A stretch of 64,000 nucleotides of DNA, from NCBI GenBank assembly GCA_002708265.1, contig PANA01000001.1, positions 124,001 to 188,000 of the forward strand, read 5' to 3'. This document shows positions 37,001 through 45,023 of this stretch, piece by piece. The position numbers were made by a program, and so were the translations under genes. The stretch comes from Legionellales bacterium. Its GTDB lineage: Bacteria; Pseudomonadota; Gammaproteobacteria; Berkiellales; Berkiellaceae. Under the pieces are notes generated by a model, which searched no databases, was not told the DNA's origin, and was given only the letters and a program-made list of their open reading frames with translations. Positions within the stretch are counted from its first letter, which is position 1. Each line of letters starts with the position of its first letter.

Positions 37001-37264
37001 CCACTAGCCTGTGGATAACTTTGTTGAAAAGTTCGTGGATAAAATAAATGTCAATCCTTTTTACACTTTCAAAAAAATTATTTTGAACCTATTGAAAATA
37101 AAATTAACATATAAATCAATGTATTAAAAAAAATAATGATTGTTAAGCTGACCAAATGTGCGCAAAAGAAAAAAAAATAGACTTTTGAAGCGTTGTGTAC
37201 AACTATTTTTTAGTAAGACGTCAAGAAATCAGATAGTGTGGATAGAACGGTGATTAAATCACCG
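36966..37264. other. Cluster of DnaA boxes with IHF consensus: origin-like region
   Basis: The gap after cysQ (37001-37335) has no gene. It has five same-orientation nonamers close to TGTGGATAA: TGTGGACAA (36966, in cysQ), TGTGGATAA (37010, perfect), CGTGGATAA (37034), TGTGTACAA (37194) and TGTGGATAG (37237); all but the perfect one have one mismatch. Between the third and fourth lies a very AT-rich segment (about 37060-37190) with AATCAATGTATTA (37114-37126), a full match to the IHF consensus WATCAANNNNTTR. This is the layout of a bacterial origin or a DnaA-controlled region. dnaA, rpmH and mnmG are not nearby. Confidence 0.5.
37248..37264. promoter_or_regulatory. Perfect 17-nt palindrome, operator-like
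   Basis: CGGTGATT-A-AATCACCG is a perfect inverted repeat with 8-bp arms, about 70 nt before the start of the next gene. It fits a dimeric repressor or activator site. No regulator gene is nearby. Confidence 0.45.
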
Positions 37265-37335
37265 GTTGCGTAACTGCCCACAAAATCAGTTATGCTGCTT
37301 TTAACATTGATTAAAAATGAAATGGTATTGTTGTT

Positions 37336-38433
37336 GTGCGGTATATATTCAAGGTTGGCATTGTCTGTTTTATCTATCTGCTAGGAAGTTCTATCGCCTA
37401 TGCAGAATATCCCGGTCGGCGATGGGACTCAGTTGCTTCAAAAATGCAAAAAGGGTGGGATGTTGATCGTTTATCCCATGTTATTGAGTCATTGGATGCT
37501 CTACCAACTAGTGCTTTTCTATTAATTGAAGGTGGCGCAATCATTGATTCTTATGGCCCCATTGAAATTGCTCACCCACTTCATGAGTTAAGCTTGGTCG
37601 CATTGAGTGCTTTGTATGGAAACTACCAGCTTGAGAACCATTTCTCGCTCTCACAAACCCTGAAAAAACTTCAGGTGGAAGAGACGCCACCCCTGACTGA
37701 AAAGGAAGGGCGAGTTTCACTGCAAAGTTTATTTCAAAGCCGAAGTATTATTGATCGCCCAGCGGCATTTGACGATCAGCCATTCAAAAAAGAAATTGAA
37801 GAAAAATATTATGACTTGCTTTGGCGTTATAACCAGTGGGGTTTTAATGTTTTAACCTTTTTATATGAGCAGTTTTCTCAGCAGTGGTTTGCGGATGCCT
37901 TTGAAGATAAAATTGCTAACCCTCTTCAAATGCGGGACTTTCGAAAAATACGACATAGTAATGAAGTCTATTCAGATCGCTCTAAGTATATGGCGCCAGT
38001 GTTTAATATGAGTGCTAGAGACTTGGGACGTTTGGGATTACTTTTTTTGACTGAGGGACAGTGGGAAAAAGATAAGTTGATGGCCCTTGAATGGGTAAAA
38101 ATGTCGACCTCCATTAAAAGCTCCGATGCCTACTCAATTGTGGATGGTAGCCGCACCGGCGGTTATGGATTTTTGTGGTATGTAGAGCAGGACAATCAAT
38201 TGTTTCCAGGCGTCTACATGCCAGAAGGAACCTACGCAATGCAAGGGCGTGGGGGGCAGTATCTAGTGATTATCCCTTCTATGCAGCTGGTGATCGTTCA
38301 TTTAAACGATACCAGCTACGATCAGAATGTGATGACGCCGGCAATGTTTGGAGAAGTCCTAAATGAGGTACTTTTGGCTAAAGAGCCTCTTAACCCATTA
38401 CAAAGGGATTACGGAAATCCTCGGCCATATTAA
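37336..38433 (+). CDS. Exported serine-hydrolase-like protein lacking the SxxK lysine
   Basis: The 365-residue product has a signal peptide (FKVGIVCFIYLLGSSIAYA) and the outline of class C beta-lactamase/penicillin-binding-like enzymes: RYNQWGFNVLT in the YxN position, SARDLGRLGLLFLTEGQW, and GRGGQYLVIIPSMQLVIVHLND as the C-terminal strands. At the SxxK position the sequence is ELSLVALSALYG, so the catalytic lysine is missing. It may bind rather than hydrolyse. The start is GTG 37336. The last 44 nt overlap the aldehyde dehydrogenase gene on the other strand. Confidence 0.65.
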   Translation: MRYIFKVGIVCFIYLLGSSIAYAEYPGRRWDSVASKMQKGWDVDRLSHVIESLDALPTSAFLLIEGGAIIDSYGPIEIAHPLHELSLVALSALYGNYQLENHFSLSQTLKKLQVEETPPLTEKEGRVSLQSLFQSRSIIDRPAAFDDQPFKKEIEEKYYDLLWRYNQWGFNVLTFLYEQFSQQWFADAFEDKIANPLQMRDFRKIRHSNEVYSDRSKYMAPVFNMSARDLGRLGLLFLTEGQWEKDKLMALEWVKMSTSIKSSDAYSIVDGSRTGGYGFLWYVEQDNQLFPGVYMPEGTYAMQGRGGQYLVIIPSMQLVIVHLNDTSYDQNVMTPAMFGEVLNEVLLAKEPLNPLQRDYGNPRPY

Positions 38434-39856
38434 TCCAAACACTTTTGTCTTGAAGGTACTCTTGAATCGCAAGATGACCGGACTCACGGCCTATACCAGA
38501 CTGCTTATACCCTCCAAAAGGCATCATATAACTGAAGACACGGTAAGTATTTACCCACACAACACCAGCTTGCAATCGTTTTGGGACTCGATGAGCGCGA
38601 GCCAGGTTTTCTGTCCAAAGCCCTGAGGCTAATCCGTAAATCGTGTCATTGGCAATATTTACTGCCTCATCTTCGTCTTTGAACGGAATCACTGATAATA
38701 CTGGTCCAAAGACTTCTTCTTGTGCAATACGCATCTGGTTGTTTACACCCGCAAAAATAGTGGGCTCAACAAACCAAGGTGAATTTTCTACCGTTGTTGT
38801 GTTGCCACCTAAGACGCATTCTGCACCTTCTTCTTTTGCAATCTTTAGATAAGAAGCAATTTTTTCGTGTTGAGGAGGGGTGGTCACTGGACCAACATTG
38901 GTGTCTTTATTCATCGGGTTTCCAAGCACAGCAGTCTTGGCAAGTGAGACAAGTTTTTCAACAATATTGTCATAAATGCTTTCTTGTACCAGCAAACGAG
39001 AACCCGCAATACAGGTTTGCCCACTGGCTGCAAAAATACCAGAAATAGCGCCTTTGACGGCATTCTCAAGGTTGGCATCTTCGAAAATAATATGAGGCGA
39101 TTTTCCACCAAGTTCTAAGCCAACTTTTTTAATGCTTTTTGCTGCAGTTTGGTATACCTTGCGGCCAGTGTCAGTGCCTCCCGTAAAAGTGACTTTTGCC
39201 ACAGCGGGATGTTCTACTAAATAAGCCCCCGAGGCGTCTCCTCGACCAGAGACGACATTAAATACACCGGGCGGGAAGCCTGCTTTTTCCGTTAGCTTGG
39301 CCAGCTCGAAAGCAGAGGCAGAAGCAAACTCGGAAGGCTTAAGAATGACGGTGTTGCCGGCTGCCAAAGCAGGTGCGCATTTCCAAGTCGCAATGAGCAA
39401 AGGAGAGTTCCACGGTATGATAGCGACCACAACCCCTAATGGCTCTTTCAGGGTATACGCATGGAAGTCAGGCTTATCAACTGGGACAACAGATCCTAAA
39501 CACTTATCCGCAAACCCTGCGAAGTAACGATAATGTTGTGCGGTTACTAATACTTGGCCATGCATCTCAGCAAAAAGCTTTCCATTATCTTGGACTTCTG
39601 TTTGGGCTAAATGTTCCGCATTCTCTTCAATTAAATCCGCTAAGCGGTTTAGGCATGCAGCACGCTCTGATGGGTGCATAGTGCCCCACTCTTGAAAAGC
39701 AGCGCTAGCCGCCTCACACGCACGATCAACATCTTCTTTGGTGGCATCAGGAATAGTCGCCCAGCACTGATTGGTCCAAGGGTTGATTGAGTCAATGCGC
39801 TCGTTTTGAGAGGCAACGGTTTTACCGTTTATCCACAATTGATAATCTTTGACCAT
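38390..39856 (-). CDS. NAD(P)-dependent aldehyde dehydrogenase
   Basis: ATG 39856 follows AGGAGC and begins MVKDYQLWINGKTVASQNER; a longer reading to 39949 has no support. The 488-residue enzyme has GVVVAIIPWNSPLL (NAD binding), VTFTGGTDTGRKV, LELGGKSPHIIFEDA (general base Glu) and SGQTCIAGSRLLV with catalytic Cys. Also present is EEVFGPVLSVIPF. Substrate cannot be inferred; the sequence resembles betaine- and gamma-aminobutyraldehyde-type enzymes. The 3' end overlaps the end of the serine-hydrolase-like gene by 44 nt. Confidence 0.92.
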   Translation of the reverse strand: MVKDYQLWINGKTVASQNERIDSINPWTNQCWATIPDATKEDVDRACEAASAAFQEWGTMHPSERAACLNRLADLIEENAEHLAQTEVQDNGKLFAEMHGQVLVTAQHYRYFAGFADKCLGSVVPVDKPDFHAYTLKEPLGVVVAIIPWNSPLLIATWKCAPALAAGNTVILKPSEFASASAFELAKLTEKAGFPPGVFNVVSGRGDASGAYLVEHPAVAKVTFTGGTDTGRKVYQTAAKSIKKVGLELGGKSPHIIFEDANLENAVKGAISGIFAASGQTCIAGSRLLVQESIYDNIVEKLVSLAKTAVLGNPMNKDTNVGPVTTPPQHEKIASYLKIAKEEGAECVLGGNTTTVENSPWFVEPTIFAGVNNQMRIAQEEVFGPVLSVIPFKDEDEAVNIANDTIYGLASGLWTENLARAHRVPKRLQAGVVWVNTYRVFSYMMPFGGYKQSGIGRESGHLAIQEYLQDKSVWINMAEDFRNPFVMG

Positions 39857-39870
39857 GAAGGGCTCCTGTA

Positions 39871-40080
39871 TTATCGACGGGTGTTGTGACGCCTCGTGTG
39901 AATCATTGGAAAACCACTGGCGTAGGCCATTAGAGTACCAAAGGCGCAATATTCAAAAAAGCGTAGAATATTCTGGTCGGAATGCTCAATTAATAAAGTG
40001 GCGAGACTAACAACTCCAGCAGTGAGCAAAGTCATGAGTAAGCTTACCTGGAGGCGGTGTAGAAATTTGTTTCTATCCAT
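39871..40080 (-). CDS. Small membrane protein, unknown
   Basis: From ATG 40080 (AAGGA upstream) it encodes 69 residues with two hydrophobic helices, LQVSLLMTLLTAGVVSLATLL and FFEYCAFGTLMAYASGF, ending in a basic tail HTRRHNTRR. It lies 14 nt upstream of the aldehyde dehydrogenase on the same strand and may be in its operon. No known family. Confidence 0.5.
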   Translation of the reverse strand: MDRNKFLHRLQVSLLMTLLTAGVVSLATLLIEHSDQNILRFFEYCAFGTLMAYASGFPMIHTRRHNTRR

Positions 40081-40191
40081 GAGGATATTCCTTGAATTTT
40101 TCAGCGATATTATCAGAAGTGCCATTCAAATTAAAACTTGTAATCCGTAAAAGCCTCGTTTAGCCTTGACGGTCAGAGAAAGGATGCACAA

Positions 40192-41061
40192 ATGGACACT
40201 TTAGAAAAAAACATTCTAAATGCTAATCCTACGGATGGCCACCAGTGGTTGGCATTACTGCCACAGTTGGAAAAGCAAGCCTGTCTAAAATGGCAGTTGT
40301 CCAACCCACGCAGAATTCCTGATTTGAGTTGGCATTACTTATTTGAAGCAGAGCATGCCACCTACGGCGAAGTGGTTGTAAAGCTGGGCAAGGATACAGC
40401 ATCTTTATCGAGAGAAGCCTCTGTCCTTGAGTCGTTTTCGAAAACGCAGGTAATGGTTAAATTGCTTGATCAGGATATCTCGCTGGGAGCCCTTTTGCTC
40501 AATAAGATAACGCCTGGGCAAAGGCTCAATGCTCTTCCTATGTCGCAAAAGATAGACCACTTTGGGCAAGTGATTCAAAAGCTTCATCAAAATCCTATAA
40601 AAAACAATTTACAAATACCCTCTGTTCAGGAGTGGTTGAGTTGCCTGGAAAATATGTCCACATCATTTTTTTCTACGGCGCTGCGAGCACAATATCAAAA
40701 CTGTTTATCCAAAATAAAGACAGAAAATATTCAGTTGTGTCATGGTGATTTACATTGTGACAACCTCCTAAAAAGTGAAAAGGGATATGCGGCAATCGAT
40801 CCGAAAGGGATATTAGCAAGTAGAGCGTTTGAGTGTGCAGCTTTTGATCTTCTGTCAAACGATGAGTTAAATACTGAAGGCGCTCAAGAAATAGCACAAT
40901 CCAGAATTGAGGCATTGTCGATTGCGACTCAATGTGACAAAAAGGATTTAACGCGTTGGATCTTTATAAGATGCCTACTAAGCGCGCAGTGGTTTATTCA
41001 AGATGGTGGCAATCCAAGGAATATGATACAAACCGCGCAGCTGATTTGCCCGCTCGTCTAA
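40192..41061 (+). CDS. Aminoglycoside/hydroxyurea phosphotransferase-like kinase
   Basis: In this 289-residue kinase, LCHGDLHCDNLLKSE is the HGDxxxxN catalytic loop and YAAIDPKGILASRAFECA the DPKG segment typical of the APH(6)/streptomycin and hydroxyurea kinase family. EVVVKLGKD carries the ATP-binding Lys. Family members phosphorylate aminoglycosides, but many chromosomal ones act on unknown compounds. It lies 16 nt before a double-glycine-leader peptide gene, so it may be in the same operon. Resistance is not implied by sequence. Confidence 0.78.
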   Translation: MDTLEKNILNANPTDGHQWLALLPQLEKQACLKWQLSNPRRIPDLSWHYLFEAEHATYGEVVVKLGKDTASLSREASVLESFSKTQVMVKLLDQDISLGALLLNKITPGQRLNALPMSQKIDHFGQVIQKLHQNPIKNNLQIPSVQEWLSCLENMSTSFFSTALRAQYQNCLSKIKTENIQLCHGDLHCDNLLKSEKGYAAIDPKGILASRAFECAAFDLLSNDELNTEGAQEIAQSRIEALSIATQCDKKDLTRWIFIRCLLSAQWFIQDGGNPRNMIQTAQLICPLV

Positions 41062-41077
41062 CAATAAGGATATAAGA

Positions 41078-41299
41078 ATGAAGGAATTGACAGGACAGGA
41101 ATGTCAGCAGATAGTTGGGGGAAGCTTTGTCGGGGTGATCACTAACGCTGCTATTGGTACAGTCGTAGGATCCGTTGTTGGGTTTTGTACAGGAGGACCA
41201 CCTGGTGCCGCTGTCGGTGCGCTAAACGGCGCCGTTAACTCCACCGGAATGTCATTAATTAAAGAGGGAGGGTCAAGGTTATATGAAATATTTCGCTAA
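41078..41299 (+). CDS. Putative class II bacteriocin precursor with double-glycine leader
   Basis: The 73-residue precursor begins MKELTGQECQQIVGG. This is a near-perfect double-glycine leader (consensus LSxxELxxIxGG), cut after Gly15 by C39-peptidase exporters. The predicted 58-residue mature peptide has two glycine zippers, GTVVGSVVG (27-35) and GAAVGALNG (43-51), and one cysteine, features of membrane-active two-peptide or colicin V-like bacteriocins. A ribosome site AGGA precedes ATG. The 52-residue membrane protein encoded in an overlapping frame just downstream may be the immunity factor. A dedicated exporter is not in the window. Confidence 0.72.
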   Translation: MKELTGQECQQIVGGSFVGVITNAAIGTVVGSVVGFCTGGPPGAAVGALNGAVNSTGMSLIKEGGSRLYEIFR

Positions 41300-41441
41300 A
41301 GTCGGAGCAGGCTCAGCTCGAGGATTGTTTTATTTGGGTGCCGGCGGGATTGCGGGCTTGATTGTGCACCAAAGCCTGAATAGTTTTTTGAGCGGACTGT
41401 TTGCAGGTCTCGTACTGTTTTTATTACTAAGCGACTTATAA
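41283..41441 (+). CDS. Small membrane protein, putative immunity factor
   Basis: Read directly from the sequence, this 52-residue ORF starts inside the bacteriocin gene in another frame. MKYFAKVGAGSARGLFYLGA and GGIAGLIVHQSLNSFLSGLF then AGLVLFLLLSDL give two hydrophobic helices with a short hydrophilic start. It lacks a double-glycine leader. Small membrane proteins overlapping or just downstream of class II bacteriocin genes are usually immunity proteins, so that role is inferred. It could also be the second peptide of a two-component system. The stop is 1 nt before the GNAT start. Confidence 0.6.
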   Translation: MKYFAKVGAGSARGLFYLGAGGIAGLIVHQSLNSFLSGLFAGLVLFLLLSDL

Positions 41442-41442
41442 A

Positions 41443-41889
41443 ATGCAAATCCGCTTAGCAACCGATAAAGATTTACCAAGTATCATTGCTATGATTCAAG
41501 ATGATGTGCTTGGAAAAGACAGAGAAAGCAACGAAGCCGTCGCTCTATATGAAAGAGCCTTTCAAGCCATTGAACAATCGTCCAACAGTTTTTTGTATGT
41601 AGCAGAAATAAATAATGACGTGGTCGCAGTGGCGCAACTGGATGTGCTACCTTGCCTCAGTCATCGCGGTACGACTCGTGGTCAAATCGAAAATGTCCGA
41701 GTTTCTAAGGCGATAAGAGGACAAGGCCTAGGAAGTGAATTTATAAAGGCGCTCGAAAAAGAAGCCATTCATCGAGGTTGTCAGGTACTTCAGCTGACCT
41801 CAAATCTTCAAAGAGACCAGGCAATCGCCTTTTATTTGCGCTTGGGCTTTGAAAATACGCATGCAGGCTTGAAAAAGTGGCTCAAATAA
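41443..41889 (+). CDS. GNAT N-acetyltransferase
   Basis: In this 148-residue protein, IENVRVSKAIRGQGLGSEFI carries the acetyl-CoA-binding RGQGxG loop after strand 4, and AIAFYLRLGFENTHAG is the usual C-terminal motif B. It starts directly after the small membrane protein, with no space for its own promoter, so it probably belongs to the same transcript. It may modify the bacteriocin or a small molecule; the substrate is unknown. Confidence 0.85.
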   Translation: MQIRLATDKDLPSIIAMIQDDVLGKDRESNEAVALYERAFQAIEQSSNSFLYVAEINNDVVAVAQLDVLPCLSHRGTTRGQIENVRVSKAIRGQGLGSEFIKALEKEAIHRGCQVLQLTSNLQRDQAIAFYLRLGFENTHAGLKKWLK

Positions 41890-41939
41890 CCCACCCTTAG
41901 CGCGTACTAAAAATAACTTAAAATTAGCGGGTGATCTAA

Positions 41940-42776
41940 ATGACCTTTACTGTATTTGATAGCCATAAAACACGCTTACGTCTGAAAAAACAAACAGAAG
42001 GACTTCCTTACAACTGGCTTTTTATTCCAGGGGGGCCAGGTGTCGACTCACAGTACTTTGATGAGCTCATAGAGATTTGTGACCTGCCTGGAAATGCTTG
42101 GGAAGTCGATTTTTTTGAAAATGGTTCTAATACCAAAACCCCGGGAGCTTTCGACCCGTCATATAATTTTGATAGTTGGCGTGATGCACTAGTAGATCTC
42201 GTGAGTGCCTTAGACAATGTCATTCTAGTGGGGCACTCCTTTGGTGGTTTCTATCCATTAATGCACCCTGACGTGGAGGCACACTTAACGGGGTATATCA
42301 TATTAAACTCTATACCAAGTCCTTGGATTGAAAAGGCGGTAGAAAAAGCTGCATCACGACAATTGCCATCATTTGCCAAAGAAATGGCTGATTTTGAAGC
42401 AAACCCTAACCCTCAGACTTTCTCTGATGCGTTACAAGCTTGTATTCCTTACTACTTCCCCCCTAAAACGCTGGATAAAGGAAAAGCGCTATTAGCAGAC
42501 TTGCCTTTTAACTACTATGCTGCAGGGTGGGGACAGACTATCGCAATTGAAAATAAAGATTTTGCAAATTGGATCCCCAGTCAAATGCCCGTTATGATTA
42601 TCGGAGCAAGTGAAGATTGCGTGACGCCATTCGAAATATTCCAAAATGATGATCGCTTCAAAAAAGACAACATTCAACTGTTTGAAATCAAAGACGCCGG
42701 ACACTTTCCATGGGTAGAAAAACCTGAAGAAATCAAATCTTTGTTTAGGCAGTATATCGCTCGGGTAGAAGCTTAA
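41940..42776 (+). CDS. Alpha/beta hydrolase
   Basis: In this 278-residue enzyme, FIPGGPGVDSQYFDELI is the oxyanion region, LVGHSFGGFYPL the nucleophile elbow (GxSxG), GASEDCVTPFE carries the acid and DAGHFPWVEKPEE the histidine. It resembles small peptidase or esterase members of the family. No signal peptide. A 50-nt gap separates it from the GNAT gene. Confidence 0.85.
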   Translation: MTFTVFDSHKTRLRLKKQTEGLPYNWLFIPGGPGVDSQYFDELIEICDLPGNAWEVDFFENGSNTKTPGAFDPSYNFDSWRDALVDLVSALDNVILVGHSFGGFYPLMHPDVEAHLTGYIILNSIPSPWIEKAVEKAASRQLPSFAKEMADFEANPNPQTFSDALQACIPYYFPPKTLDKGKALLADLPFNYYAAGWGQTIAIENKDFANWIPSQMPVMIIGASEDCVTPFEIFQNDDRFKKDNIQLFEIKDAGHFPWVEKPEEIKSLFRQYIARVEA

Positions 42777-42856
42777 GGAAAGGCCTGGCCAAATTGACAG
42801 TGCCTTGCTTTTCGTCACCTGCCATTCTAACTTAGAAGAAACAGAGTTGGTAAAGG

Positions 42857-43414
42857 ATGCGCCAGGTGAAGAATAAATCGTTTAAAACAAAATGCGAAGA
42901 TTGCTTGGAGTATCTAGTTTTTAACTCAAGGTGGATGCTGGTGCCATTTTTTATGGTATTAGTATTAGGCCTGGTTGCATACTTTGTTCATTACTGTCTA
43001 TTTTTTCTTTCTTTCGTCAGCCAAATAACAACAATGGACTCAGGCGAAACACTAGTAGCATTATTGGGGCTGGTAGATAAGGTTCTAATTGCATCGTTGG
43101 TAATTATGGTCATAATTGGTGGGTATGAGAGTACTGTTTCAAAGCTCAATATTCAGGAAGAAGATAGAAAAGTATCATGGTTGGGCAAGCTAGATTCTAC
43201 AGGCATTAAAGTTAAGCTTGCTTTAGCCATCGTGGCCATTTGTTCAGTTCATTTGCTTCGAATATTTATGAACATAGACGTTATTTTAACAGCGCACTCT
43301 AATGGCACCACTGAAATATTTTGGACAATAATGGTGCATATTACAGTTGTTCTTAGCGCAGTTTTAATGGCAACGATGGAAAACATCAACAAAAGAAACA
43401 ATAAAGATCATTAA
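42857..43414 (+). CDS. UPF0114 membrane protein, YqhA family
   Basis: The 185-residue protein has four hydrophobic helices. The stretch LLGLVDKVLIASLVIMVIIG and GYESTVSKLNIQEEDRKVSW match the YqhA family closely, as do STGIKVKLALAIVAICSVHL and LRIFMNI. Function of the family is unknown. It lies in the same orientation as the CNNM/CBS gene 50 nt later. Confidence 0.9.
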   Translation: MRQVKNKSFKTKCEDCLEYLVFNSRWMLVPFFMVLVLGLVAYFVHYCLFFLSFVSQITTMDSGETLVALLGLVDKVLIASLVIMVIIGGYESTVSKLNIQEEDRKVSWLGKLDSTGIKVKLALAIVAICSVHLLRIFMNIDVILTAHSNGTTEIFWTIMVHITVVLSAVLMATMENINKRNNKDH

Positions 43415-43464
43415 AGTCGATGACATGTCAGATAAAAACTATTTGAGTTTTTAAGGGTAAATAG

Positions 43465-44481
43465 ATGCTAACTACGAATTTAGTGCTATTTTTCTTTGTT
43501 GCTATTGTGTTTTCTTTTTTGTGTTCATTGTGGGAGGCTGTGCTGTTAAGTATTACCCCTTCATATATGCAAGCAAAATATTCAGAAGGGAAAAAAATTG
43601 GAAAGACACTAAAAGCATTCAAGGAAAATATAGATCGTCCCCTGGCAGCAATATTGACTGTAAATACTATTGCTCATACTGTCGGTGCTATAGGGGTAGG
43701 AAAAGAAGCTGCTGCGATATGGGGGCAAAGTCACCCATTAATTACACAAGTGTTTGTTCCTATTTTAATGACTGCAGCAATACTCATTCTTTCTGAAATA
43801 ATACCAAAGACGATTGGGGCAAATAATTGGAAGTTTTTTGCGCCTTTTACAGTCAAGAGTTTAAGTGTGTTAATGATCGTTTTGTCTCCTGTAATCCTCG
43901 TTTGTCAGATGGTTACTTTTGTCTTTAACACAGGGAAAAATAACAATATTTTTAGCCGAACAGATTTTTTGGCCATGGCTGAAATAGGCTCTCAGGAAGG
44001 AGCCTTGAGTGAGTCAGAGCACGCTTTTATACACAATATGCTGCATTTTAAGCAGTTTAAAGTCCAAGATGTAATGTGTCCAAGAGATAAAGTAATATCC
44101 GCAGAGAATATGATGCCAGCAAGAGAATTTTACGAAATGAAAGATCAGCTGCATTTTTCCAGGATTCCTTTAACAGAAAGTGGCGCAGAAGGACAAGTTG
44201 TCGGATATGTTCTTAAAAATGAGGTATTTGAGCATCTTTTAGACGAACATAAACAAAGGACTCTCAGTGATTTTAAAAGGCAAGTTGAGTTTGTTTTGCC
44301 TGACTGTGATATTTTTACTTTGTTTAATTTGTTTATTAAAAAAAGCCAACATATTGCCATTGTTATAAATAGTGAAAGAAAAATGATAGGTTTGATTACA
44401 ATGGAAGATGTTATTGAAACCTTGCTTGGTAAAGATATTATTGATGAAGCAGATAAAAAAATGGTAAAATCTAATAAGTAA
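43465..44481 (+). CDS. CNNM-CBS (HlyC/CorC-type) membrane protein
   Basis: This 338-residue protein has an N-terminal DUF21/CNNM domain: SLWEAVLLSITPSYMQ, AAILTVNTIAHTVGAIGVG and ILSEIIPKTIGANN, the family hallmarks. A cytoplasmic CBS pair follows: VQDVMCPRDKVISAEN and GLITMEDVIETLLG. The usual third CorC/HlyC domain is missing. Such proteins are linked to magnesium transport or homeostasis. AT-rich codon use compared with the surrounding housekeeping genes is noticeable by eye. Confidence 0.9.
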   Translation: MLTTNLVLFFFVAIVFSFLCSLWEAVLLSITPSYMQAKYSEGKKIGKTLKAFKENIDRPLAAILTVNTIAHTVGAIGVGKEAAAIWGQSHPLITQVFVPILMTAAILILSEIIPKTIGANNWKFFAPFTVKSLSVLMIVLSPVILVCQMVTFVFNTGKNNNIFSRTDFLAMAEIGSQEGALSESEHAFIHNMLHFKQFKVQDVMCPRDKVISAENMMPAREFYEMKDQLHFSRIPLTESGAEGQVVGYVLKNEVFEHLLDEHKQRTLSDFKRQVEFVLPDCDIFTLFNLFIKKSQHIAIVINSERKMIGLITMEDVIETLLGKDIIDEADKKMVKSNK

Positions 44482-44508
44482 TATAATAGTTCAGCTGTGG
44501 TTTTTAAA

Positions 44509-44955
44509 ATGTCAAATAAGCATATATCAATAATAAAGATAAAATCGGATTCTGATCTTAATGCTTGCTTAGAGATACGAAAGCAAGTATTCATTATAGG
44601 GCAAGATGTGCCTGAAGCAGAAGAGGTCGATGGTTTAGATAATCAAGCGCTGCATTTTCTGCTTCGATATGAAAACACGCCTGCAGGGACGGCCCGGGTT
44701 CGCTTAATGGAGGGGAGCATTGCCAAAGTTGAGCGTGTTGCCATATTAGAACAGTTTCAAGGAAAAAAACTGGGGCGTGAGTTGATGCAGTTTATTATTT
44801 CCGATCTAAAAACTTACGCAGAAGTGCAAATAGTAACGTTAGGCTCTCAAGTTCATGCCGCTCCTTTTTATGAAAAATTAGGATTTGTTGCAAAGGGGGA
44901 TGAGTATATGGATGCCAATATTCCGCACCGGAAAATGTGGATGGATTTGAGATAG
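44509..44955 (+). CDS. GNAT N-acetyltransferase, ElaA-like
   Basis: ATG 44509 is preferred over an earlier in-frame GTG (44497). The 148-residue protein shows CLEIRKQVFIIGQDVPEAEE, GTARVRL and VERVAILEQFQGKKLGRELM with the acetyl-CoA loop, then HAAPFYEKLGFVAKGDEY. The start RKxVFxxEQxVP-type pattern is ElaA-like. Substrate unknown. Confidence 0.82.
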   Translation: MSNKHISIIKIKSDSDLNACLEIRKQVFIIGQDVPEAEEVDGLDNQALHFLLRYENTPAGTARVRLMEGSIAKVERVAILEQFQGKKLGRELMQFIISDLKTYAEVQIVTLGSQVHAAPFYEKLGFVAKGDEYMDANIPHRKMWMDLR

Positions 44956-44976
44956 TTGATAGATTTCTATATAAGA

Positions 44977-45005
44977 CCTTTTGCTTTTTTGCTTAAAGCA
45001 AAAGG
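44977..45005. terminator. Bidirectional terminator-like hairpin
   Basis: CCTTTTGCTTT and AAAGCAAAAGG form an 11-bp perfect stem with a 7-nt loop (44988-44994) between two convergent genes. T-rich bases lie within the stem rather than after it, so it is a weaker intrinsic terminator in either direction. Confidence 0.6.
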
Positions 45006-45023
45006 CCATTCTGATATAGAGGA

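Noticed and set aside
40192-41061. Calling this kinase a proven antibiotic resistance gene
   Set aside because: The HGD and DPKG motifs fix only the broad kinase family; the substrate cannot be read from sequence.
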